NCBI RefSeq assembly: GCF_019278525.1
Contig: NZ_CP058986.1
Span: forward strand, 1,460,001 to 1,524,000
DNA: 64,000 nt
Reading direction: 5' to 3'
Source of the DNA: Polaribacter sp. HaHaR_3_91
GTDB lineage: Bacteria; Bacteroidota; Bacteroidia; Flavobacteriales; Flavobacteriaceae
Position numbers and translations under genes: made by a program. Position 1 is the stretch's first letter; each line of letters starts with the position of its first letter. This document shows, one piece after another, positions 34,479 through 42,889 of this stretch. The notes under the pieces were generated by a model. That model made no database searches. It worked only from the letters and a program-made list of their open reading frames with translations, and was not told where the DNA came from.

Positions 34479-36974
34479 ATGAAGAAATTTTTACTTTCTA
34501 CACTAGCATTTTTACTGATTTCTGTTTCAGTATTCGCTCAAAAACCTCAAAAATTAACCTCGAATCAGATTTACGAGAAAATTCAAAAACTGAATTTCTT
34601 AGGAACTGCGCTTTATATTGCTGCGCATCCAGATGATGAAAATACGCGCTTAATATCTTATTTATCTAACAATGTGAAAGCAAGAACTGCTTATTTGTCT
34701 TTAACAAGAGGAGATGGAGGTCAGAATTTAATAGGTTCGGAACTTAGAGAGTTATTAGGTGTTATTAGAACTCAAGAATTATTAGCCGCAAGAAGTGTTG
34801 ATGGTGGTGAACAAATGTTTACAAGAGCGAATGATTTTGGATATTCTAAACATCCAGATGAAACGTTAGACATTTGGAATGAAGAAGCTGTTTTAAGTGA
34901 TGTTGTTTGGGCAATAAGAAATTTTAAGCCAGATGTTATTATCAATAGGTTCGATCATAGAACTCCTGGCACAACGCATGGTCATCATACAGCTTCTGCT
35001 ATTTTAAGTGTGGCAGCTTTTGATATTGCCAATGATTCTACAAAATATTCTGATCAACTTAAATATACCAAAACTTGGCAACCAAAACGTTTGTTTCATA
35101 ATATTTCTTCTCGTTCCTTTAAAAGTCAAGAAGCATTTAACGAAGCTGCAAAAGATTTAATTTCTTTTGATATTGGAGCGTATTATGCTTTAAAAGGTTT
35201 GTCTAATAATGAGATTGCGTCTATAGCAAGTAGCCAACATTTGAGTCAAGGTTTTGGTCGTTTGAGTACAAGAGGATCTCAAAAAGAATATGTAGAGTTT
35301 TTAAAAGGAGATTCTTTAATAGTAGAAAACGATGTTTTTTCTGGAATTAATACTACTTGGAGTCGTTTAAAAAATGGAGCTTCAATAGGAAAAATTTTAA
35401 AGGATGTTGAAGATAATTTTGATTTTGTAAATCCGTCTAAACACTTATCTAAATTAATGTTAGCGTATAGCATGATGAGCGATTTAGAAGACAACCACTG
35501 GAAAACAATTAAAGAAAAGCAGATTAAAGAAATTATTGAAGCTTGTGCAGGTTTGTATATAGAGGCTTCTGCAAACAGTTCTTCTGGAACACCTAATTCT
35601 AAAATTGATATAAATTTTGAAGTATTAAATAGAAGTGATGTAAATATGCAGCTAACTTCTATTGTTTCTGAATTAGATAGCATTGAAATTTTTAAAGGAT
35701 TTAATTTAACAAAGAATGAGAAATTTACATTTAAAGAAACATTTGCTTTAAAAACAAATTCTTATACAGATCCTTATTGGTTGCGTAAAGAGGCTAGTTT
35801 AGGAATGTATACTGTAGATGATCAAGCATTAATTGGGTTGCCAGAAACACCTAGTATTTCTAAAATAACGTATAAATTAATCATAGATTTTATTCCGATT
35901 ACCATAACAAAGAATATTGTTAGACGATATGCTGAAAGAGATAAAGGAGAAATTTATGAACCTTATGAGGTTTTACCAGAAGTAACCACAAAAATTAAAA
36001 ACAAAGTACTTATTTTTTCTGATAGCATTTCTAAGAATATCAATGTAGCAATTAGAGCCGGTATTCCTTTTGTGCAAGGAAAGGTAAGTTTAAAAGTTCC
36101 TGAAGGTTGGCGAGTAACTCCTGCAGAAATTAATTTTAATATTGAACAAAAGGAAGACGTACAAAATGTTTCGTTTTTAGTAACACCACCTAAAGATCCG
36201 TCTGAAGGAAAATTAGAAGTTATTGCCGTTTCTAAAGGAGAAAGTTATACAAAAGAATTGGTTGAGATTAATTACAATCATATTCCTAAACAAAGTGTTT
36301 TGTTAAATTCTGAAGCAAAAGTTGTTCGTTTAGATATTCAAAAAGTAGGAAATACAATTGGTTATATAAAAGGAGCAGGCGATGCTGTTCCAGAAAGTTT
36401 ACGTCAGATTGGTTATCGCGTAGAAATTATAGAACCTATAAATATTAATGGAGAAAACTTGTTAAAGTATGATGCAATCGTTTTAGGTATTAGAGCTTAT
36501 AATGTTGTTGATGAGCTAAAATTCAAACAAAAATTCTTGTTAGAATATGTAGCAAAAGGAGGAAACATGATTGTGCAATATAACACGAATAGAAATGTAG
36601 ATGTTGCAGCACCTTTTCCTTTAAAGTTATCTAGAGATAGAGTAACAGATGAGTCTGCAGATGTTTTAATATTAGCAGAAGACAATCCGTTAATGAATTT
36701 TCCTAATAAAATTACCAACGAAGATTTTAATGGTTGGGTGCAAGAACGTGGTTTGTATTTTCCTAATATTTGGCATGAATCTTACACACCTGTTTTATCT
36801 ATGAATGACAAAGGAGAACACATGAAATTGGGTAGTTTGTTAATAGCTAAATATGGTAAAGGAAATTATATCTATACAGGTTTAAGTTTCTTTAGAGAAT
36901 TGCCTGCAGGTGTTTCTGGTGCGTATAGATTATTTGCAAATATGTTGTCTGTAGGGAAAGAAGTTTCAAAGTAA
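34479..36974 (+). CDS. Exported PIG-L family deacetylase (LmbE-like) with large C-terminal region
   Basis: PIG-L enzymes remove N-acetyl groups from sugars, using zinc. The 831-residue protein has a signal peptide (1-20, ending VSVFA), then the catalytic domain at about 40-260: the zinc motif AAHPDDEN with His50, Asp52 and Asp53, and RTPGTTHGHHTASA near residue 163 with a further ligand His. The remaining roughly 550 residues hold beta-rich segments and near the C terminus a flavodoxin- or amidotransferase-like stretch (YDAIVLGIRAYN ... GGNMIVQYNT). Exported, multi-domain relatives are common in Bacteroidota; the substrate sugar is unknown. It ends directly at a heptanucleotide repeat array. 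Confidence 0.88.
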   Translation: MKKFLLSTLAFLLISVSVFAQKPQKLTSNQIYEKIQKLNFLGTALYIAAHPDDENTRLISYLSNNVKARTAYLSLTRGDGGQNLIGSELRELLGVIRTQELLAARSVDGGEQMFTRANDFGYSKHPDETLDIWNEEAVLSDVVWAIRNFKPDVIINRFDHRTPGTTHGHHTASAILSVAAFDIANDSTKYSDQLKYTKTWQPKRLFHNISSRSFKSQEAFNEAAKDLISFDIGAYYALKGLSNNEIASIASSQHLSQGFGRLSTRGSQKEYVEFLKGDSLIVENDVFSGINTTWSRLKNGASIGKILKDVEDNFDFVNPSKHLSKLMLAYSMMSDLEDNHWKTIKEKQIKEIIEACAGLYIEASANSSSGTPNSKIDINFEVLNRSDVNMQLTSIVSELDSIEIFKGFNLTKNEKFTFKETFALKTNSYTDPYWLRKEASLGMYTVDDQALIGLPETPSISKITYKLIIDFIPITITKNIVRRYAERDKGEIYEPYEVLPEVTTKIKNKVLIFSDSISKNINVAIRAGIPFVQGKVSLKVPEGWRVTPAEINFNIEQKEDVQNVSFLVTPPKDPSEGKLEVIAVSKGESYTKELVEINYNHIPKQSVLLNSEAKVVRLDIQKVGNTIGYIKGAGDAVPESLRQIGYRVEIIEPININGENLLKYDAIVLGIRAYNVVDELKFKQKFLLEYVAKGGNMIVQYNTNRNVDVAAPFPLKLSRDRVTDESADVLILAEDNPLMNFPNKITNEDFNGWVQERGLYFPNIWHESYTPVLSMNDKGEHMKLGSLLIAKYGKGNYIYTGLSFFRELPAGVSGAYRLFANMLSVGKEVSK

Positions 36975-37015
36975 GGTTCAGGGTTTAAGGTTTCAAGTTT
37001 GAGGTTTCAAGTTGG
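36974..37015 (+). repeat. Heptanucleotide array RRGTTTN x6 starting at a stop codon
   Basis: Six consecutive 7-mers: AGGTTCA, GGGTTTA, AGGTTTC, AAGTTTG, AGGTTTC, AAGTTGG. The first base of the array is the last base of the deacetylase stop codon. A similar period-7 arrangement begins at the stop of the ABC ATPase gene (45834). Confidence 0.6.
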
Positions 37016-37052
37016 AATATTAAAGTGAAGTTTAAAAAGGACAAAAGTGGCA

Positions 37053-37197
37053 AACAAGTTTAGCCCTGATTGAGTTAGTTGTTTGAGCTCTTTTTTACTG
37101 TCAGTTCGAGTGAATTTGAGAAGAATGAGCAAATTTGTATCGAGAACAGAAGTAAAAAAAGCGAGTAACGAAAGCAGGAAATAGCTTCTAATAAAAA
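37053..37197 (+). repeat. Interspersed structured repeat, copy B (complete)
   Basis: Order of blocks: CAAACAAGTTTAGCCCTGATTG, TTGTTTGAGCTCTTTTTTA, TTCGAGTGAATTT, AAGAATGAGCAAATTTG, ATCGAGAAC, TAAAAAAAGCGAGT, GAAAGCAGGAAATAGCTTC, TAATAAAA. Nested complementarity is visible: GCTCTTTTTTACT with AGTAAAAAAAGC, TCGAGTGAATTT with AAATTTGTATCGA, and AGC.CCTG with CAGG....GCT. It ends only 4 bp before the start of the small membrane-protein gene at 37202. Confidence 0.8.
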
Positions 37198-37201
37198 TAG
37201 A

Positions 37202-37309
37202 ATGAAAGAAGAAAAATATACTTGGAAAAAAGAATATTCATTGGTTTTAATAGCGAATGTAATTTATATTATTGCGTTTTATTTAATTACAAATTATTTT
37301 ACAGTTTAG
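37202..37309 (+). CDS. Small single-pass membrane protein (35 aa) paired with the symporter
   Basis: The frame ATG (37202) to TAG (37307-37309) encodes MKEEKYTWKKEYSLVLIANV followed by IYIIAFYLITNYFTV. It has a charged N-terminal dozen residues and one hydrophobic helix of about 22 residues, so it is predicted N-in. Only 3 bp separate its stop from the symporter ATG, which argues for co-translation. Two-part sodium:solute symporters with a small companion (for example DUF4212 proteins next to SSS carriers) are known; this peptide is shorter and I cannot place it in that family. It could be an accessory subunit or stabiliser. Its reality rests on spacing and composition, not on a known homologue. 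Confidence 0.72.
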   Translation: MKEEKYTWKKEYSLVLIANVIYIIAFYLITNYFTV

Positions 37310-37312
37310 TTT

Positions 37313-39199
37313 ATGGAAATTGAAAGTAAATTACATGCAATAGATTGGATTATTCTTTCTGTAACCTTAATTTTTATAGTAGCGTATGGTACATATGTAA
37401 CTAGAAAAAATAAGAATGTAACCGATTATATTAAGGGTGGGAGCGACTCTAAATGGTGGACAATCGGTCTGTCTGTAATGGCGACACAAGCGAGTGCAAT
37501 TACGTTTTTATCTACACCAGGACAAGCGTTTCATAGCGGTATGGGCTTTGTACAGTTTTACTTCGGATTGCCTATTGCAATGATTATAATTTGTGTAGTT
37601 TTTATACCGATTTATCATAAATTAAAAGTCTACACAGCTTACGAATTTTTAGAAGGAAGATTCGATTTAAAAACGAGGAGTTTAGCGGCAATTTTGTTTT
37701 TAATTCAACGTGGATTGGCTGCCGGAATTACCATTTTTGCACCTGCCATTATTTTAAGTGCCGTATTAGATTGGGATTTATTAACATTGAATATTATCAT
37801 CGGTTTTTTAGTGATTATTTACACGGTTTCTGGAGGTACAAAAGCAGTAAATGTAACGCAAAAACAACAGATGATTATCATTTTTATTGGAATGCTAATT
37901 GCATTTTTTATGATTATGAGTCAGCTTCCTGAGAACATTACATTCAGCAATGCATTAGAAATTGCAGGGGCAAGTAATAAAATGGAAGTGTTAGATTTTT
38001 CTTTCGATTTAAGTAATAGGTACACAGTTTGGACTGGGATTTTAGGGGGAACATTTTTAATGTTATCATATTTTGGAACAGACCAAAGTCAGGTGCAACG
38101 TTATTTGTCAGGAAAATCGGTTAGAGAAAGTCAGTTAGGTTTAATTTTTAACGGATTGTTAAAAGTGCCAATGCAGTTTTTTATTCTGCTAATTGGTGTT
38201 ATGGTTTTTGTTTTTTATCAATTTAATGCATCGCCTTTAAACTTTAATCCTACAGCAAATGACGCGGTTCAGAACTCTGAATTTGTTGGTGAATATCAGA
38301 AATTAGAAGCAGAACATACCATTATAGAAAATGATAAAAGATTGTTGTTTTCTGATGGTTTTCAGAAGGAAGAAGCTACTCGAATTCAAGAATTAAATGA
38401 AAGAGATTTAGCCTTAAAGGAATCAGCTAAAGAAATTATTAAAAAAGTAAATGAAAAATCCATTAAAAAAATAGAATCAAACGACAAGGATTATGTGTTT
38501 ATTCATTTTATTTTAAACAATTTACCAAGAGGATTAATCGGACTTTTATTAGCTGTTATTTTATCTGCAGCAATGTCTTCTACTGCATCGGAATTAAACG
38601 CATTGGCAAGTACAACTGCTATAGATTTGTACAAGCGAAATGTAAGAGAAGATAAAGATGAAGAGCACTATGTAAAGGCTTCTAAATGGTTTACATTGCT
38701 TTGGGGAATCATAGCCATTTCCGTCGCGTGTGTGGCCAATTTATTTGATAATTTAATTCAGCTTGTAAATATTATTGGGTCTATTTTCTACGGAAACGTC
38801 TTGGGTATTTTCTTGTTGGCATTTTTCTTTAAAAAGGTAAATGGAAATGCAGTGTTTAGAGCAGCTTTAATTACGCAAATATTAATTTGTTCTATTTATT
38901 ATTTCGGAATTTACAACTTAGAATCACAAGGTTTAGAACCGATAATTAGTTATTTATGGCTGAATTTTATTGGATGTGTTTTAGTGATATTTTTCTCACT
39001 ATTATTCGTTTTTAAAGCGATAAATAGGCAAAGTAAAATAGCGTTAGTAATTAGTTTATTGGCTATTTTAAAAATTACATACGATGTGTTGAACGATGTT
39101 TCATTAAACATAACTCATGTTGTTTCTCTAATTGTGCTATTTTCTTTTTTAGGGTTCTTTAATATTGATAAAACAATTTTAAATGAAAAAGAAAATTAA
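37313..39199 (+). CDS. Sodium:solute symporter (SSS family)
   Basis: SSS carriers use the sodium gradient to import sugars, amino acids, carboxylates or other small solutes. The 628-residue protein has about thirteen to fourteen membrane segments. It has the family core GLSVMATQASAITFLSTPGQ near residue 52, YTVSGGTKAVNVTQKQQM near 177 and SYFGTDQSQVQRYLSGKS near 255. A hydrophilic, coiled-coil-like insert of about 85 residues (about 308-392) lies between membrane segments, followed by GLIGLLLAVILSAAMSSTASELNALAS. Substrate cannot be assigned. It is translated together with the 35-residue membrane protein upstream. Confidence 0.93.
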   Translation: MEIESKLHAIDWIILSVTLIFIVAYGTYVTRKNKNVTDYIKGGSDSKWWTIGLSVMATQASAITFLSTPGQAFHSGMGFVQFYFGLPIAMIIICVVFIPIYHKLKVYTAYEFLEGRFDLKTRSLAAILFLIQRGLAAGITIFAPAIILSAVLDWDLLTLNIIIGFLVIIYTVSGGTKAVNVTQKQQMIIIFIGMLIAFFMIMSQLPENITFSNALEIAGASNKMEVLDFSFDLSNRYTVWTGILGGTFLMLSYFGTDQSQVQRYLSGKSVRESQLGLIFNGLLKVPMQFFILLIGVMVFVFYQFNASPLNFNPTANDAVQNSEFVGEYQKLEAEHTIIENDKRLLFSDGFQKEEATRIQELNERDLALKESAKEIIKKVNEKSIKKIESNDKDYVFIHFILNNLPRGLIGLLLAVILSAAMSSTASELNALASTTAIDLYKRNVREDKDEEHYVKASKWFTLLWGIIAISVACVANLFDNLIQLVNIIGSIFYGNVLGIFLLAFFFKKVNGNAVFRAALITQILICSIYYFGIYNLESQGLEPIISYLWLNFIGCVLVIFFSLLFVFKAINRQSKIALVISLLAILKITYDVLNDVSLNITHVVSLIVLFSFLGFFNIDKTILNEKEN

Positions 39200-39281
39200 T
39201 TGAGAATACTTTAGATAAATAAGTGTAGACAGTATTTGATACCTTTTTAGATTCTATCTTTAAATAATTAAAAAAGTTACT

Positions 39282-40253
39282 ATGGAAAATAAAATAATAA
39301 AATGGGGAATTATTGGCCTTGGAAAAATAGCTACAAAATTTGCTACTGATTTAGCAACTGTAGAAAATGCAGAATTAGTTGCTGTTGCTTCTAGAAGTGA
39401 GGGGAGAGCAACTGATTTTGGAAAGAAATTTGGTGCTAAAAAGGCATATAAATCATACGAAGATTTGGCTAAAGATGCTGAGGTAGATGCAGTATATGTG
39501 GCTACTCCGCATAGTTTTCATAAAGAACACGCTATACTTTGTTTAGAAAATAAAAAAGCAGTTTTATGTGAAAAGCCTTTTGCAATGAATTTGCAAGAAG
39601 TAGAAGAAATGATTGCGGTAGCAAAAGAAAATAATGTTTTGTTGATGGAAGCATTATGGACGTATTTTTTACCACATTTTACGTATGTTTTAGATCTTGT
39701 TAAGAACAGGGAGTATGGAGAACTAAAAAAACTAGAAGCAGATTTTGGTTTTTATAATAAGTATGATACAGATCGAAGATTATTTAAAAAAGAAGTGGGA
39801 GGAGGAAGTTTATTAGATATTGGTATTTATCCAATTTTTGCAGCTTTATCTACTTTGGGAACTCCAGTTACTATTGAAGCCGATGCTACTTTCTTTAAAA
39901 ATGGTGCAGATGCAGAATGCAATATGCTTTTTAATTATAAAAATGCGACTGCTAATTTAAAAAGTACCTTGTTAGAGAATACTCCTACGGAAGCTGTTTT
40001 TACGTTTGACACTGCAATTGTAAAAATAAACACACAATTTCATGCGCCTTCTTCTGTAACAATTTTAAAAAATGATACAGAAGAAACCATTAGTTTCGAT
40101 TATAAAACCATTGGTTATAGTTTCGAAACAGAACATTTTAATAGTCTTTTAAGAGAAAATAAAAAAGAAAGTACTATTATGACCTATGATTTTTCTCGAA
40201 GTCTAATTCGTGTTTTAGACACCGTTAGAGAAAGTATCAATCTAACGTATTAA
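39282..40253 (+). CDS. Gfo/Idh/MocA family oxidoreductase
   Basis: Members are NAD(P)-dependent dehydrogenases acting on sugars, inositols or related diols. The 323-residue protein has the nucleotide-binding IIGLGKIATKFA near residue 10, VYVATPHSFHKEHA near 71 and the catalytic-lysine motif CEKPFAMN near 96. GGGSLLDIGIYPIF, near residue 168, is typical of the dihydrodiol dehydrogenase-like branch. It may belong to the symporter unit upstream (82-bp gap), which would fit uptake and oxidation of a polyol or sugar; that link is inference. Confidence 0.92.
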   Translation: MENKIIKWGIIGLGKIATKFATDLATVENAELVAVASRSEGRATDFGKKFGAKKAYKSYEDLAKDAEVDAVYVATPHSFHKEHAILCLENKKAVLCEKPFAMNLQEVEEMIAVAKENNVLLMEALWTYFLPHFTYVLDLVKNREYGELKKLEADFGFYNKYDTDRRLFKKEVGGGSLLDIGIYPIFAALSTLGTPVTIEADATFFKNGADAECNMLFNYKNATANLKSTLLENTPTEAVFTFDTAIVKINTQFHAPSSVTILKNDTEETISFDYKTIGYSFETEHFNSLLRENKKESTIMTYDFSRSLIRVLDTVRESINLTY

Positions 40254-40298
40254 AGATGCTTTTTTGAGTATATGGAATTTTAAATAAGAAAAATGCTA

Positions 40299-40970
40299 TT
40301 ATGAATTTAGCAAGTCTTTCACGGTTAAATCGTTGTTTTTATCTAAACGAGCTATTATTTTTAAAAACAATATAGCTGTAATAAGAGCATCTCCACTTGC
40401 GGTATGTCTATCACTTTTAGATACATTTAGTTCATCACATAATTGATCTAAAGTATAACGTTCTTTTGGCAATGTGTTTTGATATACAGTATGTTTAGAG
40501 GTTCTATATAAATGTTCTGTATCTAAGGTCTTATTTTTAATTTCTGGTAGTTGGTTTCTTACTAAAATTTGGTTCATCATCATAATGTCAAAGTTTATAT
40601 GATGCCCAACTAAAATTGAATTACCGATGTATTTTAAAAAACTTTTTAGCGCTTCTAATTCAGAGATTTTTGTTATGCTACCTTCTTTTAAAATTCCGTG
40701 AATGTGTACCGTTTCTGGATTAAATATTTCTTGTTTTAAATAGACTTCAAAACTATCATTTACATTTAAAGTGTTGTCGATTAAAGAAACAGCACCAATA
40801 GACAATACACGATCTCTCATTCTATTAAATCCCGTAGTTTCTGTGTCAAAAACAACAAATCGAGTTTCATTTATAGCGAGTTTTGGTGCGTTTAAAAAAC
40901 TATCTTCATACTCTAAAAAGTAATCCGGAAGTACCTTATTTTCCTTCTTATTAAACCAGTTAAACTTCAT
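40299..40970 (-). CDS. 3'-5' exonuclease, DnaQ-like (DEDDh)
   Basis: The protein resembles the epsilon proofreading subunit and related stand-alone exonucleases. In 223 residues it has Exo I FDTETTGF, Exo II VGHHINFDIMMMNQ, and Exo III HTASGDALIT, giving the DEDDh set. The start lies 2 bp after the stop of the CBS/DUF294 gene, so they are co-translated. The same pair (exonuclease beside a CBS/DUF294 protein) recurs in unrelated bacteria, as I recall often near acetate uptake genes. That suggests a regulatory rather than replicative role, but the function is not established. Confidence 0.9.
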   Translation of the reverse strand: MKFNWFNKKENKVLPDYFLEYEDSFLNAPKLAINETRFVVFDTETTGFNRMRDRVLSIGAVSLIDNTLNVNDSFEVYLKQEIFNPETVHIHGILKEGSITKISELEALKSFLKYIGNSILVGHHINFDIMMMNQILVRNQLPEIKNKTLDTEHLYRTSKHTVYQNTLPKERYTLDQLCDELNVSKSDRHTASGDALITAILFLKIIARLDKNNDLTVKDLLNS

Positions 40971-40972
40971 AA

Positions 40973-42889
40973 TTATCTCATGTTTGATAAGTTAAATTTA
41001 ATAGTAAGCACTTCTTGAATTTCTCTAATAGGTTTAAAACACCTTTTAAGTTTTAACTTTTCTTCTTTTGTTAAAGATTCTAATTTAATAAATTTACCAG
41101 AATCGTTGTGTAATATGCCTTGTTTGGTTTTAAACTTTAACAATGCTTTAAAAGCATAAGAGCAAGATTGGTACAGTTCTTTATTTTGAGGTTCTATTTC
41201 TGCTAATCTTTCAAAACGGTGTGCAGTATTGTTAATTTCAAAGATATTATTAGAGAGTGTTAAAAGTCTTGCTGCATTAATTAAGGGCATTAAAGCTCTT
41301 TGTTTTATGTTAAAAGAATCTTTATGGTCACCATTATTCTCTACTAGAAATTGTTTAAAAAATCCTAGAGGAGATGGACTTGCAATGGCTTCTTTTGCTA
41401 AAAAAGTAAATAAAAGAGTCCTTTCATTAAGTGTTTTAAAAATGCTTTTGGTTAGCTCTCTTGCCATGGAAACTTCACCATAAATTGCGTTAAAATCAAA
41501 GAAAATAGACGATAATAAAATGGCTTCTCCATCAACATTAAAAATCCACTCGTTAAATTGATCTTTCCATTCAGATAAAGATAAACACCATTTAGGATTG
41601 CTTGCCATCATTTCTGCAGGGCAATATTCATAACCAATTTTATGTAGCGATTTTGTAATATGACCTGCTAATTGTAAAAAATATTCTTTCGTTTCTGTAT
41701 ATTGTTCTTTGCTAACATCCTCGAAAATGATAGCATTGTCTTGGTCTGTATATAAAAGTTGTTCTTTTCTACCCTGACTTCCTAATGCTAACCAAGTAAA
41801 TTTAGCAGGCGGTGGCGTAGCCATTTTTTTTAAAGAAATCTCAATAACTCTTATGGTTACACTATCATTTATTTCGGATATAATTTTAGAAATATGCGAT
41901 AATGGAATGTTTTGTTCTAAATAAGATTTTAAAAGTTGATTGGCCTTGATTCTAATTTCTCTTATCTCTCTTGTTTTTTTAGCTCGTTTAATCTCTTTTA
42001 AAATTACTGTTGGGTTGTTTCCTAGTGAAGCTAAAACATCATGATTAGTTAAAATTCCTATCAACTTAGAATTACTAGTTCCATCTACAGTAATACACAA
42101 ATGACCTACTTTTTGCTTTATCATTTGTAACTGTGCGTCTAAAACAGTAAGGTTTTTAGATTGTGTAATTACTGGGGAAGACATGATTTCTGTTACAGAG
42201 ATGTCTATAGAAAATAGACCTGTAGCTATTTTGTTTTTAAGATCGCTATTTGTAATAATTCCTAAAGGAACGCAGGCATCATCTACCACTATAATACAGC
42301 CAACTTTTTGATTGCTCATTTTTATAGCGGCTTCTTTAGCTGTAGAATTAGCTGTACAGGTTAATGGCTTTTTAGTGTAATTTACAGAGTGTAAATTAGA
42401 ATAAGCTAAATTATCATTTTCTATATAATCTGTAAAAACATTGCTGTTTTGCTCGTTTGTATAAGGATCAAAAGAGTTAGAAGCAAAAGAAGTTAATAGA
42501 TATTTATTAATTTTTAAACTTCTTTCTGATACTGCTTCAAAAATTTCAATAGGAATCGCATAGACAATAGATTCTTCATTGGCGATGGCGTCTAATAAAT
42601 AGTTTTCTTTACTAATTAACGGTCTTAAACCAAAAATATCACCACCATCACAAATGTCTATCAGCGCTTTTTTGTCATTAGAATTTTTATACAAACTAAT
42701 TCCTCCATTTCTTACAATGTAAAATTGTTTGTGAATTTCATCATTCTCGTTAAAAATAACTTTTCCTTTTTCTAAATAGATAATGGAAACTTGAGAGGCT
42801 ATTTCTAATATTTTTTTAGTAGCTAATAAGTTGAAAGGCGGATAGTTTTTTAAAAAATCGTAAACGCGTTCTGCAATTGAATTTTTCAT
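40973..42889 (-). CDS. cNMP-binding/CBS/DUF294 nucleotidyltransferase-like regulator
   Basis: The 638-residue cytosolic protein combines a cyclic-nucleotide-binding domain (about 10-135), two CBS domains (about 170-295), a DUF294 nucleotidyltransferase-like domain (about 340-470) and the DUF294 C-terminal helical domain (about 490-630). The third holds the signature GSQGRKEQLLYTDQDNAI near residues 370-387, the GlnD-like GS...D.D pattern. The make-up suggests a sensor of nucleotide state with possible nucleotidyl transfer, target unknown. It overlaps the NUDIX gene by 4 bp (ATGA) and precedes the exonuclease gene by 2 bp, forming a tight three-gene unit. Confidence 0.9.
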   Translation of the reverse strand: MKNSIAERVYDFLKNYPPFNLLATKKILEIASQVSIIYLEKGKVIFNENDEIHKQFYIVRNGGISLYKNSNDKKALIDICDGGDIFGLRPLISKENYLLDAIANEESIVYAIPIEIFEAVSERSLKINKYLLTSFASNSFDPYTNEQNSNVFTDYIENDNLAYSNLHSVNYTKKPLTCTANSTAKEAAIKMSNQKVGCIIVVDDACVPLGIITNSDLKNKIATGLFSIDISVTEIMSSPVITQSKNLTVLDAQLQMIKQKVGHLCITVDGTSNSKLIGILTNHDVLASLGNNPTVILKEIKRAKKTREIREIRIKANQLLKSYLEQNIPLSHISKIISEINDSVTIRVIEISLKKMATPPPAKFTWLALGSQGRKEQLLYTDQDNAIIFEDVSKEQYTETKEYFLQLAGHITKSLHKIGYEYCPAEMMASNPKWCLSLSEWKDQFNEWIFNVDGEAILLSSIFFDFNAIYGEVSMARELTKSIFKTLNERTLLFTFLAKEAIASPSPLGFFKQFLVENNGDHKDSFNIKQRALMPLINAARLLTLSNNIFEINNTAHRFERLAEIEPQNKELYQSCSYAFKALLKFKTKQGILHNDSGKFIKLESLTKEEKLKLKRCFKPIREIQEVLTIKFNLSNMR

